Shown: positions 53,924 to 63,700 of the stretch, in pieces
How the letters are laid out: each line of letters starts with the position of its first letter
How positions within the stretch are numbered: the stretch's first letter is position 1
DNA from: VXLM01 sp965242665
GTDB taxonomy: Bacteria > Chloroflexota > Dehalococcoidia > Lucifugimonadales > VXLM01
NCBI GenBank assembly: GCA_965242665.1
Contig: OZ251484.1
Location: 62,001-126,000 of the forward strand
Length of the DNA stretch: 64,000 nt
Reading direction: 5' to 3'
The notes under the pieces: generated by a model
What the model was told of the DNA's origin: nothing
The model's input: only the letters and a program-made list of their open reading frames with translations
Databases searched by the model: none
Made by a program: the position numbers and the translations under genes

Positions 53924-54252
53924 CGTCCTCAGAACAATCAGACATCTCCCCCTCTTGCGGCCCCCCGACGAATGCCAACTGGTCGGGGGGTTTTCCGCTC
54001 CGGCCCCATGTAATCGGTGTCAACACACGCCGCCCCCTCGCTCAAGGGAGTAGACGGGAGAAGAACCGAGTCATCGCGTTCGTCGCGCCCCCCTCCCAAT
54101 CCAAGGGAGGAGGGATAAGGTGATGATACATGTACACCGCCGGGCGCGTTGGGAATACCGATTCTAAATTGGACTTGCAATTCTGCCGAACCCCTGCTAT
54201 ACTCAATACAGTAAGGCTCATATTCATTTCGCAATGCAGAGGAGTACATGCC
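53924..54252. other. Intergenic region between exporter operon and toxin-antitoxin pair
   Basis: 329 bases with the terminator, a weaker hairpin at about 54092-54110 (CCTCCC/GGGAGG) and, nearer the antitoxin, AT-richer DNA around 54170-54235 (TTGCAA, TATACT, TACAGT) that could hold its promoter. TTGACA-like and TATACT-like boxes are not cleanly spaced. No coding frame is supported. Confidence 0.6.
53961..53994 (+). terminator. Rho-independent terminator of the exporter operon
   Basis: CCCCCCGAC at 53961-53969 pairs perfectly with GTCGGGGGG at 53982-53990, followed by TTTT. It begins 37 bases after the DUF5666 lipoprotein stop. Confidence 0.92.
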
Positions 54253-54486
54253 ATGATTGAGTCCAGTATCACAGTAAAAGGACAGACTACGTTGCCCAAG
54301 GCCGTACGGGAAGCCCTGTCCGTGCAGTCCGGGGATCGGGTTCGCTACATCATCGAGGACGGAGAAGTTCAAATCATGGCAGTACGGCCCCTCAGTAGGC
54401 TCTTTGGCGTACTGAGGAATGACGGTCCGACAGTGACTTTGGAGGACATGGAACGCGCCATCGCCGACGGAGCCAGCGCGGGATGA
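54253..54486 (+). CDS. AbrB/SpoVT-type antitoxin (VapB/MazE-like)
   Basis: 77 residues from ATG 54253, after GGAG. The N-terminal swapped-hairpin DNA-binding domain is MIESSITVKGQTTLPKAVRE with GDRVRYIIEDGEVQI. The C-terminal tail (TVTLEDMERAIADGA) would wrap the toxin. Its stop overlaps the toxin start by four bases. It should repress its own promoter and neutralise the PIN nuclease. Confidence 0.92.
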   Translation: MIESSITVKGQTTLPKAVREALSVQSGDRVRYIIEDGEVQIMAVRPLSRLFGVLRNDGPTVTLEDMERAIADGASAG

Positions 54487-54890
54487 CCGCCATCGATACC
54501 AACGTACTCGTGCGCTATCTGGTGTACGACGACCCCGAACAGGCGATGGCGGCCCGCGCGTTGCTGGAAGAGTTGACTTCCAATCGACCGGGCTTCATCT
54601 GCAGAGAAGTTGCGATAGAAGTCGTCTGGGTGCTGGAGCGTTCTTACCACTTCACGCGCGAGAACATCGCGGACGTGCTCGTGGAACTGATCGCCACGGA
54701 CAGTCTCATCATCGAAGCGGCCGAAGACATCGCCCGCGCGGCCTTCCGTTACCGTCAAGGCGGAGTAGGCTTCGCAGACCTCATGATTCTTGCGGCCGCT
54801 GGTCGAGTCGGAGCGGGGCCGCTCTATACATTCGATCGCGCGCTTGCGCGCGTGGAAGGCGCGGCCTTGCTGGAAACAGGGAAGGCATGA
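54483..54890 (+). CDS. PIN-domain toxin ribonuclease (VapC-like)
   Basis: 135 residues. PIN acidic residues: D5 in AIDTNVLVRYL, E in AIEVVWVLER, D in GVGFADLMI and D in LYTFDRALAR. VapC-type toxins cut tRNA or rRNA using Mg2+. It is coupled to the antitoxin and ends 82 bases before the OppD gene. Confidence 0.92.
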   Translation: MTAIDTNVLVRYLVYDDPEQAMAARALLEELTSNRPGFICREVAIEVVWVLERSYHFTRENIADVLVELIATDSLIIEAAEDIARAAFRYRQGGVGFADLMILAAAGRVGAGPLYTFDRALARVEGAALLETGKA

Positions 54891-54972
54891 CCTCAACGCC
54901 GTCTCGGTTGCCCTCCGTCGCATGGCTTGCTACTCTACGAAGAATTTCAATCGTCGAAGCGGCAGAGAGAAC

Positions 54973-55992
54973 ATGGCGGTACTTCTCGAAGTCAAGAATC
55001 TGACGACCCACTTCACCACTGACAACGGCATCGTGGAGGCAGTCGATGGCGTTTCGTACTCGGTGAACGCAGGGGAGATCGTCGGCATCGTGGGCGAGAG
55101 CGGCTGTGGTAAGAGCGTCAGCGCCCTTTCGATCATGCGCCTCATCCCCGATCCACCCGGCAAGATCGTATCGGGCGAAGTAATCTTCAACGGTCAAGAC
55201 CTTCTGAAGCTCCCCCCCGCTCAGATGCGAAAGGTCCGCGGCAACGATATCGGGATGGTGTTCCAAGAGCCGATGACCTCTCTCAATCCTGTGCTGACTG
55301 TCGGAAGACAGCTGACCGAGACGCTTGAACTCCACCTAAACATGAGCGCCAGCGCAGCCCAAGATCGAGCGAGAGAGCTACTCGAACTCGTCGGCTTTCC
55401 AGACGCCGAACGCCGATTGGAAGACTACCCGCACCAGATGAGCGGGGGAATGCGTCAGCGCGTGATGATAGCCATGGCGGTAAGCTGCAACCCGAAACTC
55501 ATCATCGCGGACGAACCGACCACCGCCCTCGACATGACCATCCAAGCGCAGATACTGGAACTGATGCAGAGACTGTCTACCGAACTAGGTACTGCCATGA
55601 TCCTCATCACCCACAACTTAGGCATCATCGCACGATACGCTCAGAGGGTAATCGTGATGTACGCAGGCAGCGTCATCGAGGAGGGCACCTCTCGCCAAAT
55701 CTACTACGAGCCCAGGCACCCATACACACTGGGACTGCTTCGTTCAGTGCCGCGCCTTGACGAACGAGAGGACGTCAAGCTGGAACCCATCGATGGGCTT
55801 CCCCCAAACCTCATAGGCCTCCGCGCCGGATGTAGTTTCGCGCCAAGGTGCAGGTACGTCGTCGAACAGTGCATGACGGAGACCCCTGTACTCGCGCCGG
55901 TCTATGCAGACGAGACAAAGCGCAGATCTGCCTGTTGGCGGTCGCACGAACTTCCTGACCTCCTGACGCCGCAGGCGGCAGCAGGAGAATGA
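54973..55992 (+). CDS. Oligopeptide/dipeptide ABC transporter ATPase (OppD/DppD-like)
   Basis: 339 residues from ATG 54973. Walker A GESGCGKS, signature MSGGMRQRVMIAMAV, Walker B LIIADEPTTALD and the oligo_HPY tail GCSFAPRCRYVVEQC with cysteines that in some family members hold an Fe-S cluster. It drives uptake of peptides or other small solutes with OppF, encoded next. Permease and binding-protein genes are not in the window. The ribosome site is weak. Confidence 0.94.
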   Translation: MAVLLEVKNLTTHFTTDNGIVEAVDGVSYSVNAGEIVGIVGESGCGKSVSALSIMRLIPDPPGKIVSGEVIFNGQDLLKLPPAQMRKVRGNDIGMVFQEPMTSLNPVLTVGRQLTETLELHLNMSASAAQDRARELLELVGFPDAERRLEDYPHQMSGGMRQRVMIAMAVSCNPKLIIADEPTTALDMTIQAQILELMQRLSTELGTAMILITHNLGIIARYAQRVIVMYAGSVIEEGTSRQIYYEPRHPYTLGLLRSVPRLDEREDVKLEPIDGLPPNLIGLRAGCSFAPRCRYVVEQCMTETPVLAPVYADETKRRSACWRSHELPDLLTPQAAAGE

Positions 55993-57011
55993 CCGTGATC
56001 GAGTCGAACGGGGCCAGGCCGCTTATCGAAGTTCGAGACATCAGGATGTACTTCCCAATAACCAAGGGAATCGTCTTTCAAAGGAAGGTTGCCGAAGTCA
56101 AGGCAGTAGACAATGTGTCGATAGCGATCAACAAGGGCGAAGTACTTGGACTGGTTGGCGAAAGTGGCAGCGGCAAGACGACGCTCGGACGCGTTATCCT
56201 CCAGCTGCAACAGCAAACGTCAGGGGATGTGTTCTACGAGGGACAGCGGCTCAACGGTCTAAGCAACAAAGATCTAAGACCCATCAGACGCAAGATGCAG
56301 GTAATCTTCCAAGACCCGTACGGATCGTTGAACCCTCGCATGACCTGCGGCGACATCGTAGGCGAACCGCTCTCGGTTCACAATCTGACTAACGGCAAGC
56401 GCGAATACCAGGACCGCGTCGCCGAGCTACTGCAAACAGTCGGCTTGAACCCATTCATGGCAGACCGCTACCCGCACGAATTCTCCGGCGGGCAGCGGCA
56501 ACGCATCGGAATAGCGCGCGCCCTAGCCGTGAATCCAAACTTCATCGTGTGCGACGAACCAGTCTCCGCGCTTGACGTGTCGATCCAAGCGCAGATCATC
56601 AACTTGCTCGAGGAACTCAAGGAGGACCTCGGCCTAACATACCTGTTCATCGCCCATGACCTCTCGGTAGTTCGCCATATCAGCGACCGGGTAGCAGTGA
56701 TGTATCTCGGGCGCATCGTGGAGATAGCCGACCGACGAGAGCTATACCAGAACCCCCTCCATCCCTACACCCGGGCACTACTCTCTGCCATCCCTATCCC
56801 CGACCCGGATATGGAGACGCAGCGCGAACGAATCATCCTGAGAGGAGAGTTGCCGAGCCCAATGAACCCACCCCCTGGATGCGTTTTCCATACCCGATGC
56901 CCTATAATGGTAGACGAATGCAAAGACGACGTACCCGAACTCCGCGAAGTTAGCTCCAATCACTGGGTCGCGTGCATTCGAGCGCCTGAATACGCGGTCA
57001 CAGCGGCGTAA
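55989..57011 (+). CDS. Oligopeptide/dipeptide ABC transporter ATPase (OppF/DppF-like)
   Basis: 340 residues, overlapping OppD by ATGA. Walker A GESGSGKTT, signature FSGGQRQRIGIARAL, Walker B FIVCDEPVSALD, H-loop IAHDLSVVRH and C-terminal GCVFHTRCPIMVDEC. It is the second ATPase subunit of the heterodimer. The lack of permeases downstream means membrane subunits must come from elsewhere, or the pair serves several permeases. Confidence 0.94.
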   Translation: MTVIESNGARPLIEVRDIRMYFPITKGIVFQRKVAEVKAVDNVSIAINKGEVLGLVGESGSGKTTLGRVILQLQQQTSGDVFYEGQRLNGLSNKDLRPIRRKMQVIFQDPYGSLNPRMTCGDIVGEPLSVHNLTNGKREYQDRVAELLQTVGLNPFMADRYPHEFSGGQRQRIGIARALAVNPNFIVCDEPVSALDVSIQAQIINLLEELKEDLGLTYLFIAHDLSVVRHISDRVAVMYLGRIVEIADRRELYQNPLHPYTRALLSAIPIPDPDMETQRERIILRGELPSPMNPPPGCVFHTRCPIMVDECKDDVPELREVSSNHWVACIRAPEYAVTAA

Positions 57012-57262
57012 ATGTACACGGAGAGAAATTCATGCTCCAAGCATTCGCAACAGAAAAGACAGGCTCTCCACAATGCGCCGCGGCTAGCTGGCGGCCTCGA
57101 TCTACCTCATCGAACACAAGAGTAAATTCACCCGCCAGCCTTCAGAGCGTGAGTCATACCCAGGAAACTTGATGCCCGGTGTCCCAGTCACATCGGTCGC
57201 TTTCGCTGATACCTTGCCAGAAGACGGAGAATGACCGTCCAGATGCAGAGAGGAGGATACAC

Positions 57263-57867
57263 ATGAGCGTCACCAACCATTCGGAATTGCGCACCGTCTA
57301 CAAACCACCTGCCCCTCGAGCTGCGCAGAAGGTCCTAGACCATCTGGACGTCCACTTCCAGAATTTCATAGCCCTTTCGCCTCTTTGCATCCTGAGCTCC
57401 GCCGGCGCCGGCGGACAAGCAGACGCATCCCTCGAGGCGACCCCCCGGGGTTCGTGCAGATTATCGACGACAAGACCCTCATGCTTCCGGATAGACCGGG
57501 TAACAACCAGGTCGACTCGTTGCAGAACATCGTGGAAAACCCCGGGGTGGGTTTGCTCTTCTTCGTGCCGGGGATGAACGAGACGCTTCGCGTGAAAGGC
57601 AAGGCGGAAATCGTAACGGACGAGGCCACCCTGGAGCCGATGAAGATACGGAACAAAGCCCCGCTTTCTGGCCTGCGGGTCACGGTAGAAGAAGCGTTCC
57701 TCCACTGTGGCAGGGCCCTGATCCGATCACGGGTATGGGACCCCGAAGTGCAAATCGACCGTTCGGCCTACCCTACCTATGGACAGGTACTGGCTGACCA
57801 GATATCGGGCGCGGACGCCAAAGAAATTGACGACTCCGAGGACGAAGCGAACCGGGAACGTCTCTAG
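57263..57867 (+). pseudogene. PPOX-type FMN flavoprotein gene with a one-base frameshift
   Basis: Frame one starts at ATG 57263 (AGGAGGATACAC upstream): MSVTNHSELRTVYKPPAP to SSAGAGGQADAS. The rest, RGDPPGFVQIIDDKTLMLPD to the stop at 57867, is in another frame. Adding one C to the CCC at 57429-57431 would give ADASPRGDPPGF and one 201-residue protein matching FMN-dependent pyridoxamine-oxidase-like proteins (LDSLRNI, GLLFFVPG, ETLRV). It is therefore a single-base deletion, real or a sequencing error. If real, the gene is inactive. Confidence 0.85.
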
Positions 57868-57947
57868 TGGTGGCCAAGCCGTCTTACTCTCGAACGCTCG
57901 GGCACAGGCGCCTCTTCCAATCCAGATACGAGCATCCAGAACATAGC

Positions 57948-60722
57948 ATGAACCCAACCGAGTTTGCCATCAAGTGGACAACGGTCAATCTCCGAGAGCG
58001 AGCCGGCTCTCAAGAGCACTTTCTGGACGTGTGTCGAATGCTCGGTGTCCAAACACCCGCCGAGGCCGATCCCGAGGGCGAGTGGTTCACGTTCGAGAAA
58101 GGACTCGACAAATCCACCGGAGGAAGGGGCTTCGCCGACGTCTGGCGAAAAGACCATTTCGCATGGGAGTACAAGGGGCTAACCAAAGACCTGTCAGCCG
58201 CATATCAGCAACTGCAGCTATATCGGGAAGCCCTTGGCAACCCTCCCCTGCTGGTCGTATGCGATCTGGATAAGTTCCAAATCCACACCAACTTCAACAA
58301 CACCGTCAAGCGCATCTACGAATTCGACAACGCCGACCTTGCAGTCAATAGAGCGACCGGGGATTCGGACCTTACTCCGATTCAGATACTCTCTGCGCTG
58401 TTCACCGACCCCCAGAAACTAAACCCAGGCAAGCTCCAGTCGAAGCTTACCGAAGAAGCGGCCGACCTGCTCCGCGTTCTCGCGGACGATATGCGAGAAT
58501 GGAAGATTGGCGAACAAGACATCGCCCGCTTCATCATGCGGATGATCTTCTGCTTCTTCGCAAGCGACGTCGGACTCCTGCCCAAGGTGGCGCTCGCCGA
58601 TCTAATCGAGATCAACAAGTCCAAACCGGCTTACTTCAGGATGTACCTGAGCGAGTTGTTCGCTGCAATGAAGGATAGCGGCGGCAAGTTCCTCATGAGA
58701 GATGTTCCCCACTTCAACGGGGAACTCTTCGACGACACATCCGTCCCCCCGCTAATCGCGGATCATATCGCCTTGCTGGAACGCCTGAATGACCTAAACT
58801 GGTCGGACATCGAGCCGTCGATATTCGGCACTCTGTTCGAACGAATCATCGACAAGCGCAAGCGCAAGCAACTAGGTACGCACTACACCTCCCGCGAGGA
58901 TATCGAACTCATCGTCGAACCAGTTCTCATGCGCCCGCAGCGGAAAGCATGGGAACGAGAGAAGAGAAAAGCCAAGGCATATACTGACTGGCAACTACAA
59001 CCGGAAAGCGAACAGAGTTCCTCTCAGGAGAAGCTCCGCGAGATACTCTCTCGATTCATAGATCGACTTGCATCCTGGCGAGTTCTCGACCCCGCATGTG
59101 GTTCGGGCAACTTCCTGTACGTGAGCCTAGCGCTGCTCAAAGCGCTCGAGAAGGAAGTAATCGTCTTTGGAGAGCAGCACGGCATCTCTGGACTAACACC
59201 AAAAGTCCACCCGCGCCAGCTGTTCGGAATCGAGATCAACGAATACGCAAACGAACTGGCGTCCACAGTCGTGTGGATCGGCTATCTTCAGTGGAAATTC
59301 CGCAACGCGCTCAATCTAAAGGACGAGACCCCAATCATCGAACCACTGCAGAATATCGCCCGCATAGACGCCATCGTTGGACGCGGCGAGAACGGCGAGC
59401 CGACCGAGCCGGAATGGCAGAAGACAGACGTCATCGTCGGCAACCCGCCCTTCCTCGGGGGCAAGATGCTCCGCAGGGAGTTGGGAGACGACTACGTAGA
59501 CGCCCTGTTCGAAGTGTGGGGCGACCGCGTCCCCCGCGAAGCAGATCTGTGCTGCTACTGGTTCGAGAAGGCGCGGGCACAGATAGAATCCGGGCAGGCG
59601 AAACGAGCCGGACTGTTGGCGACCCAGGGAATTCGTGGCGGCAAGAACCGCACAGTCCTCGACCGAATCACAAAGACAGGCGGCATCTTTTGGGCGCAGT
59701 CCGACCGAGAATGGACCCTCGACGGCGCGGCCGTTCGCATTTCGATGGTCGGTTTCGACAACGGCCAAGAGACGAACCGCAATATCGATGGACTAGATGT
59801 GTCCACGATCTACGCAAATCTAAGATCAGGCCAAACAGACGTAACGAAGGCGCGCCGACTGAAAGAGAACCTCGGCATCGCCTTCATGGGAGTTACGAAA
59901 GGCGGCTCGTTCGATATTGCAGAAGACCACGCGCGGTGTCTCCTGGACTACCCAAATCCCGATGGCAGAGCCAACTCCGATGTAGTGCGCCCATGGATCA
60001 TCGGAACCGACATAACCGGCCGACCTCGAAACAGATGGATTATTGACTTTTCGCCGGAGATGCCCATCGACGAAGCATCTCTCTATGAAGGCCCATTCGA
60101 ATACGTGAGGAAGACCGTAAAACCCGAACGGGACGCCTCGAGGACTACTGCAAGCGAGTGGTGGATTCATGAGCGTCCACGAATCGAAATGCGAGCCGCT
60201 TTTCATGGACTGGAGCGGTACATTGGAACATCTGCGGTTTCCAAGCACAGATTGTTCGCTTGGATTCCAACCACTACCCTGCCATCCAACGCCGTCATCG
60301 TCTTCGCCCGCGACGACTACTACTACTTCGGGATACTTCACTCTCGTATCCACAGACTATGGGCCGTACAAACGGGAACCCAACTGGGATCCGGGCCTCG
60401 CTACACCCCCACCTCAACTTTCGAGACCTTCCCTCTCCCCCACCCAACACCCAATCAGGAAACAGACATATCTAGCGTCGCCAAACACTTGAACGAAATC
60501 AGATGTGGCTGGGTGAAGCCCCCTATAGACACAGTCAGTTCTCCCGAATTGAGGGATCGTACTCTTAACAACCTCTACAACAACCGACCCTCATGGCTGA
60601 CGGTCGCGCACGAGAAACTCGACGATGCAGTGTTTGCCGCATACGGATGGCCGCCCAATCTGAGCGACGGCGAGATCGTAGCACGCTTGTTGGAGTTGAA
60701 CCTCCAGCGCGAGCCGGCGTAA
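57948..60722 (+). CDS. MmeI-like type IIL restriction-modification enzyme
   Basis: 924 residues from ATG 57948, which matches the typical family start (MNPTEFAIKW). An earlier in-frame GTG touches the previous stop. The nuclease site is D64-x9-E74-Y-K76 in FADVWRKDHFAWEYKG, the spacing described for MmeI. A helical spacer leads to the methyltransferase: motif I LDPACGSGNFLY near 380 and motif IV VIVGNPPFLGG near 495. The C-terminal part holds target recognition. These enzymes methylate one strand and cut about 20 bases away. Convergent with the permease 5 bases beyond. Confidence 0.93.
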   Translation: MNPTEFAIKWTTVNLRERAGSQEHFLDVCRMLGVQTPAEADPEGEWFTFEKGLDKSTGGRGFADVWRKDHFAWEYKGLTKDLSAAYQQLQLYREALGNPPLLVVCDLDKFQIHTNFNNTVKRIYEFDNADLAVNRATGDSDLTPIQILSALFTDPQKLNPGKLQSKLTEEAADLLRVLADDMREWKIGEQDIARFIMRMIFCFFASDVGLLPKVALADLIEINKSKPAYFRMYLSELFAAMKDSGGKFLMRDVPHFNGELFDDTSVPPLIADHIALLERLNDLNWSDIEPSIFGTLFERIIDKRKRKQLGTHYTSREDIELIVEPVLMRPQRKAWEREKRKAKAYTDWQLQPESEQSSSQEKLREILSRFIDRLASWRVLDPACGSGNFLYVSLALLKALEKEVIVFGEQHGISGLTPKVHPRQLFGIEINEYANELASTVVWIGYLQWKFRNALNLKDETPIIEPLQNIARIDAIVGRGENGEPTEPEWQKTDVIVGNPPFLGGKMLRRELGDDYVDALFEVWGDRVPREADLCCYWFEKARAQIESGQAKRAGLLATQGIRGGKNRTVLDRITKTGGIFWAQSDREWTLDGAAVRISMVGFDNGQETNRNIDGLDVSTIYANLRSGQTDVTKARRLKENLGIAFMGVTKGGSFDIAEDHARCLLDYPNPDGRANSDVVRPWIIGTDITGRPRNRWIIDFSPEMPIDEASLYEGPFEYVRKTVKPERDASRTTASEWWIHERPRIEMRAAFHGLERYIGTSAVSKHRLFAWIPTTTLPSNAVIVFARDDYYYFGILHSRIHRLWAVQTGTQLGSGPRYTPTSTFETFPLPHPTPNQETDISSVAKHLNEIRCGWVKPPIDTVSSPELRDRTLNNLYNNRPSWLTVAHEKLDDAVFAAYGWPPNLSDGEIVARLLELNLQREPA

Positions 60723-60727
60723 TCCCC

Positions 60728-63700
60728 CTACCCCAGCTCCCCGACGCGCAGGATGCGCGACAATGACAACCGCCGAACGAGTAGTATCAACCCCAGGGTG
60801 ATGACCGCGAACACCGCAAGCATCACCGCGTAGGTGATGAGCAGCGCGCCCCAGTCGATCACCATCACGAACGGCGGGATAACCTTGCCCCCAAAGTCGT
60901 TATGTCCGAGGAACGGCATCACCGTCGCTCCGAGCCTGCTGCCCATCCACGTGCCCAGCGCCAACCCGATGGCTATGATCGCCGTCTGCTCGAGCCACAT
61001 CATCACAGTCAGCTGACGACCCGAAAGACCAACCGTCCGCATGAGTGCAAACTGCACCTGACGGCTCCGGAACGATGAGTAAGCGTGCACGAGGAAGCCT
61101 AGACAGCTGAGTACCAGAACGGACGAGAACGCGATGAACAACAGAGCTCTCCACCCCGCCGCGACAAGCGGGTCCACTCTGGCGTCCCTGGATCGGAAAC
61201 GGTCCTCACGATCGAGAACAGAAATCGAGTCGAAGCCTTCGACGGACTCCAGTCGATCGAGCAGATCCTGTCGCGCGCCCGCAGTCGTGGACGACGATAT
61301 CCAGAGCTCGTCCGGCTCGAACGACTGATCCGCGAGCCCGCTCGAAGCAAACGCATCGAGCACGGAAAGATCGGCAATGAGGTACTTCTTCAAGTCCGTC
61401 GTGATAGTAGGAAATAGGTCGACGGATCCGACGATTGAAACTGGTATGCGCAAGCGGTCGACGGCTATCTCGAACTCGTCTCCAATCTCGCGGCCATCCT
61501 CCTCGAGGAAGGCGCCGCTGGCCAGCACGCGGATGGGAGGAGGTTCATCGCCGACGAAGACGCCCCGCGGAGTATACGGCTCGCCCTTCACCCAAGTGAA
61601 CACCGCACAACCATCCCCGCAACCGCCGTCAACGACCTCGGAAGAGAAGACCTCAGAAGACGATTGCAACTCATCATTTGCAGAATTTTCCGTTGTCTTG
61701 AGCACATCCCATACCTCAACGGAGTCGAACCGGTCGAGCGCAGTCTTGCCGCTGCCGGTCACAGCGTAGACCTCATCGAACATGACCGATCCGGCGTCGA
61801 GCGATACGTTGATGTTGGCCTGTTCGACGTACAAGGCAACCAGACGCAACGGTCCGCCCGCAAGAAACCGATCCGTATCCGATTGGGACAACTCGACTCC
61901 AAGATCGAGCCATTCGCTCGAACTCAGAAAGCCGAGCTGGTAACTCTCTTCTTGTCCGATGGAGTTCGTCAGCCGGACCGCGACCCGAACGGTGGCGCGG
62001 ATCCTGTCCGATCGGACTTTGACCCCGATGGACACCGCATCGGATGGAAGTGGAATGCCGGCCGCAGATTGGGCTGCCTCAATGGGACGTATCCGTTCTA
62101 GCAGATCAATCAGCGGTTCGTCGGAAAAGTCGTCGCGGAACCACGTCACGCTGTCGAAATTCCCGGCGTTCAAAGCAATCAATTCAAGCGAACCACCCTG
62201 CTGTCGAGTCACGTCACGTCCGGGACTCCGAAGGACTGCGCTGGCCGCATCGACACCCGGTATCCGTTCGTAAGCGTCCTCGGCGAGGAAGCGGCCTCCG
62301 GATATGAGCGCAGCATCGGACAACTCGGTCGACGACTTCCGAACCCCGGCGACCCGAACGTCGCTGCCCGTAAGATGCAAGATACGCTCTTGGAAACTGC
62401 GGTCGAGGGTGGATCCAAAACTAGATGCGAAAATACCCAGCCCTGCCGTGAGCACCAAGAGGAGAGAAAGGCGCGAGTAGTGCGCCGGCTGCCTCGACAT
62501 CTGCCACATGGTCATGGCGGCTACCGCCGGCATGACCCGCGAAAACAACTTGCTAACCAGGCTCATGCACAACGGAAAGAGACGAAGCAGCACCATCGCG
62601 GAGGCGACGAGCACCAACCCAGGAACCGCCAACAGGAGCTCGTCTGCGGTCGCCGCGCCAAACACGTCACGCGCTACGACCGAGCCCTGCTCGGTTAGCT
62701 GACGGAACAAGAAGATGGCGACCAAAAGCAGCAGAACGTCAAGATAGTACCGCTGAAAGACAGGCAGCGTAGACGGGCGCGACGACTGCTGGCGGTGCTG
62801 AGTGACTGCAAATCTGGAAGCCTGTACCGCGGGAAGCAGAATCGCCACAAAACCCAACGCGCCCCCAAGCGCGCTCAGAGCATACACGGCCGGAGAAATC
62901 TCGACCGACAGCAACCCGCCCCCGGTAAGGCCGGAGAAGGCCGGTGTGAGGCCAAGTACGCTAACCGTGAACGCGGCGAGGATAGGCGCGGCGATTACCG
63001 CCAACACCGCAATGATCGCTCCTTCCAGGATGAACACCGTGAGCACCTGAGGAGCATCGGAACCGCGGCTGCGGAACAGCGCTACTTCCGAGCGTTGATT
63101 CTCCACGACGAACGACGACATAGTGGCGACATAGTAGAGGATCACCAACGCTATGAGGATCAACACGACGAACATAGGCAGCCTGCTGAAGAACAGCCTC
63201 TGGTCGTACTCGATCAAGGCGTCGTCGAGGGCGGTAGTGTGCGAGAACGTTTGCAACGCCGCCGCGCCGCGCGAGTTCATGACGCGAATGTTGGCGACAG
63301 TCAACGCGGCATTGTCCGCGTTGACGAGGCTCGGATCGGTCTTCAAGAACCATAGATAATTGCTGGTCATGCTTCCAACCGACACGCCCAACGCAGAGAG
63401 GAACGACTCCCTCGAGATGAAGAACGGCAGAACCCGTAGATCCGTCACTCCCGTACTCGATTGGAGCACCTCGTTCATGAAATAGACTAACTCGCCGTCG
63501 TCTGCCTGCAGCGGGTCGAATACTCCAGAAATGGTAACGACGACATGCGGAATATCGGAGGAGAACGAAGGAACCGCGGCGAATTGGTCTCCCAACTGCG
63601 CTCCGAATTCGGCAAGCGCCTGACGGGGAACCAAAGCATCCAACTCCAACACTTGACCCGGGAGCACTGGGTCTACATTCCTCGGCAAGCTTCCCTCGTC

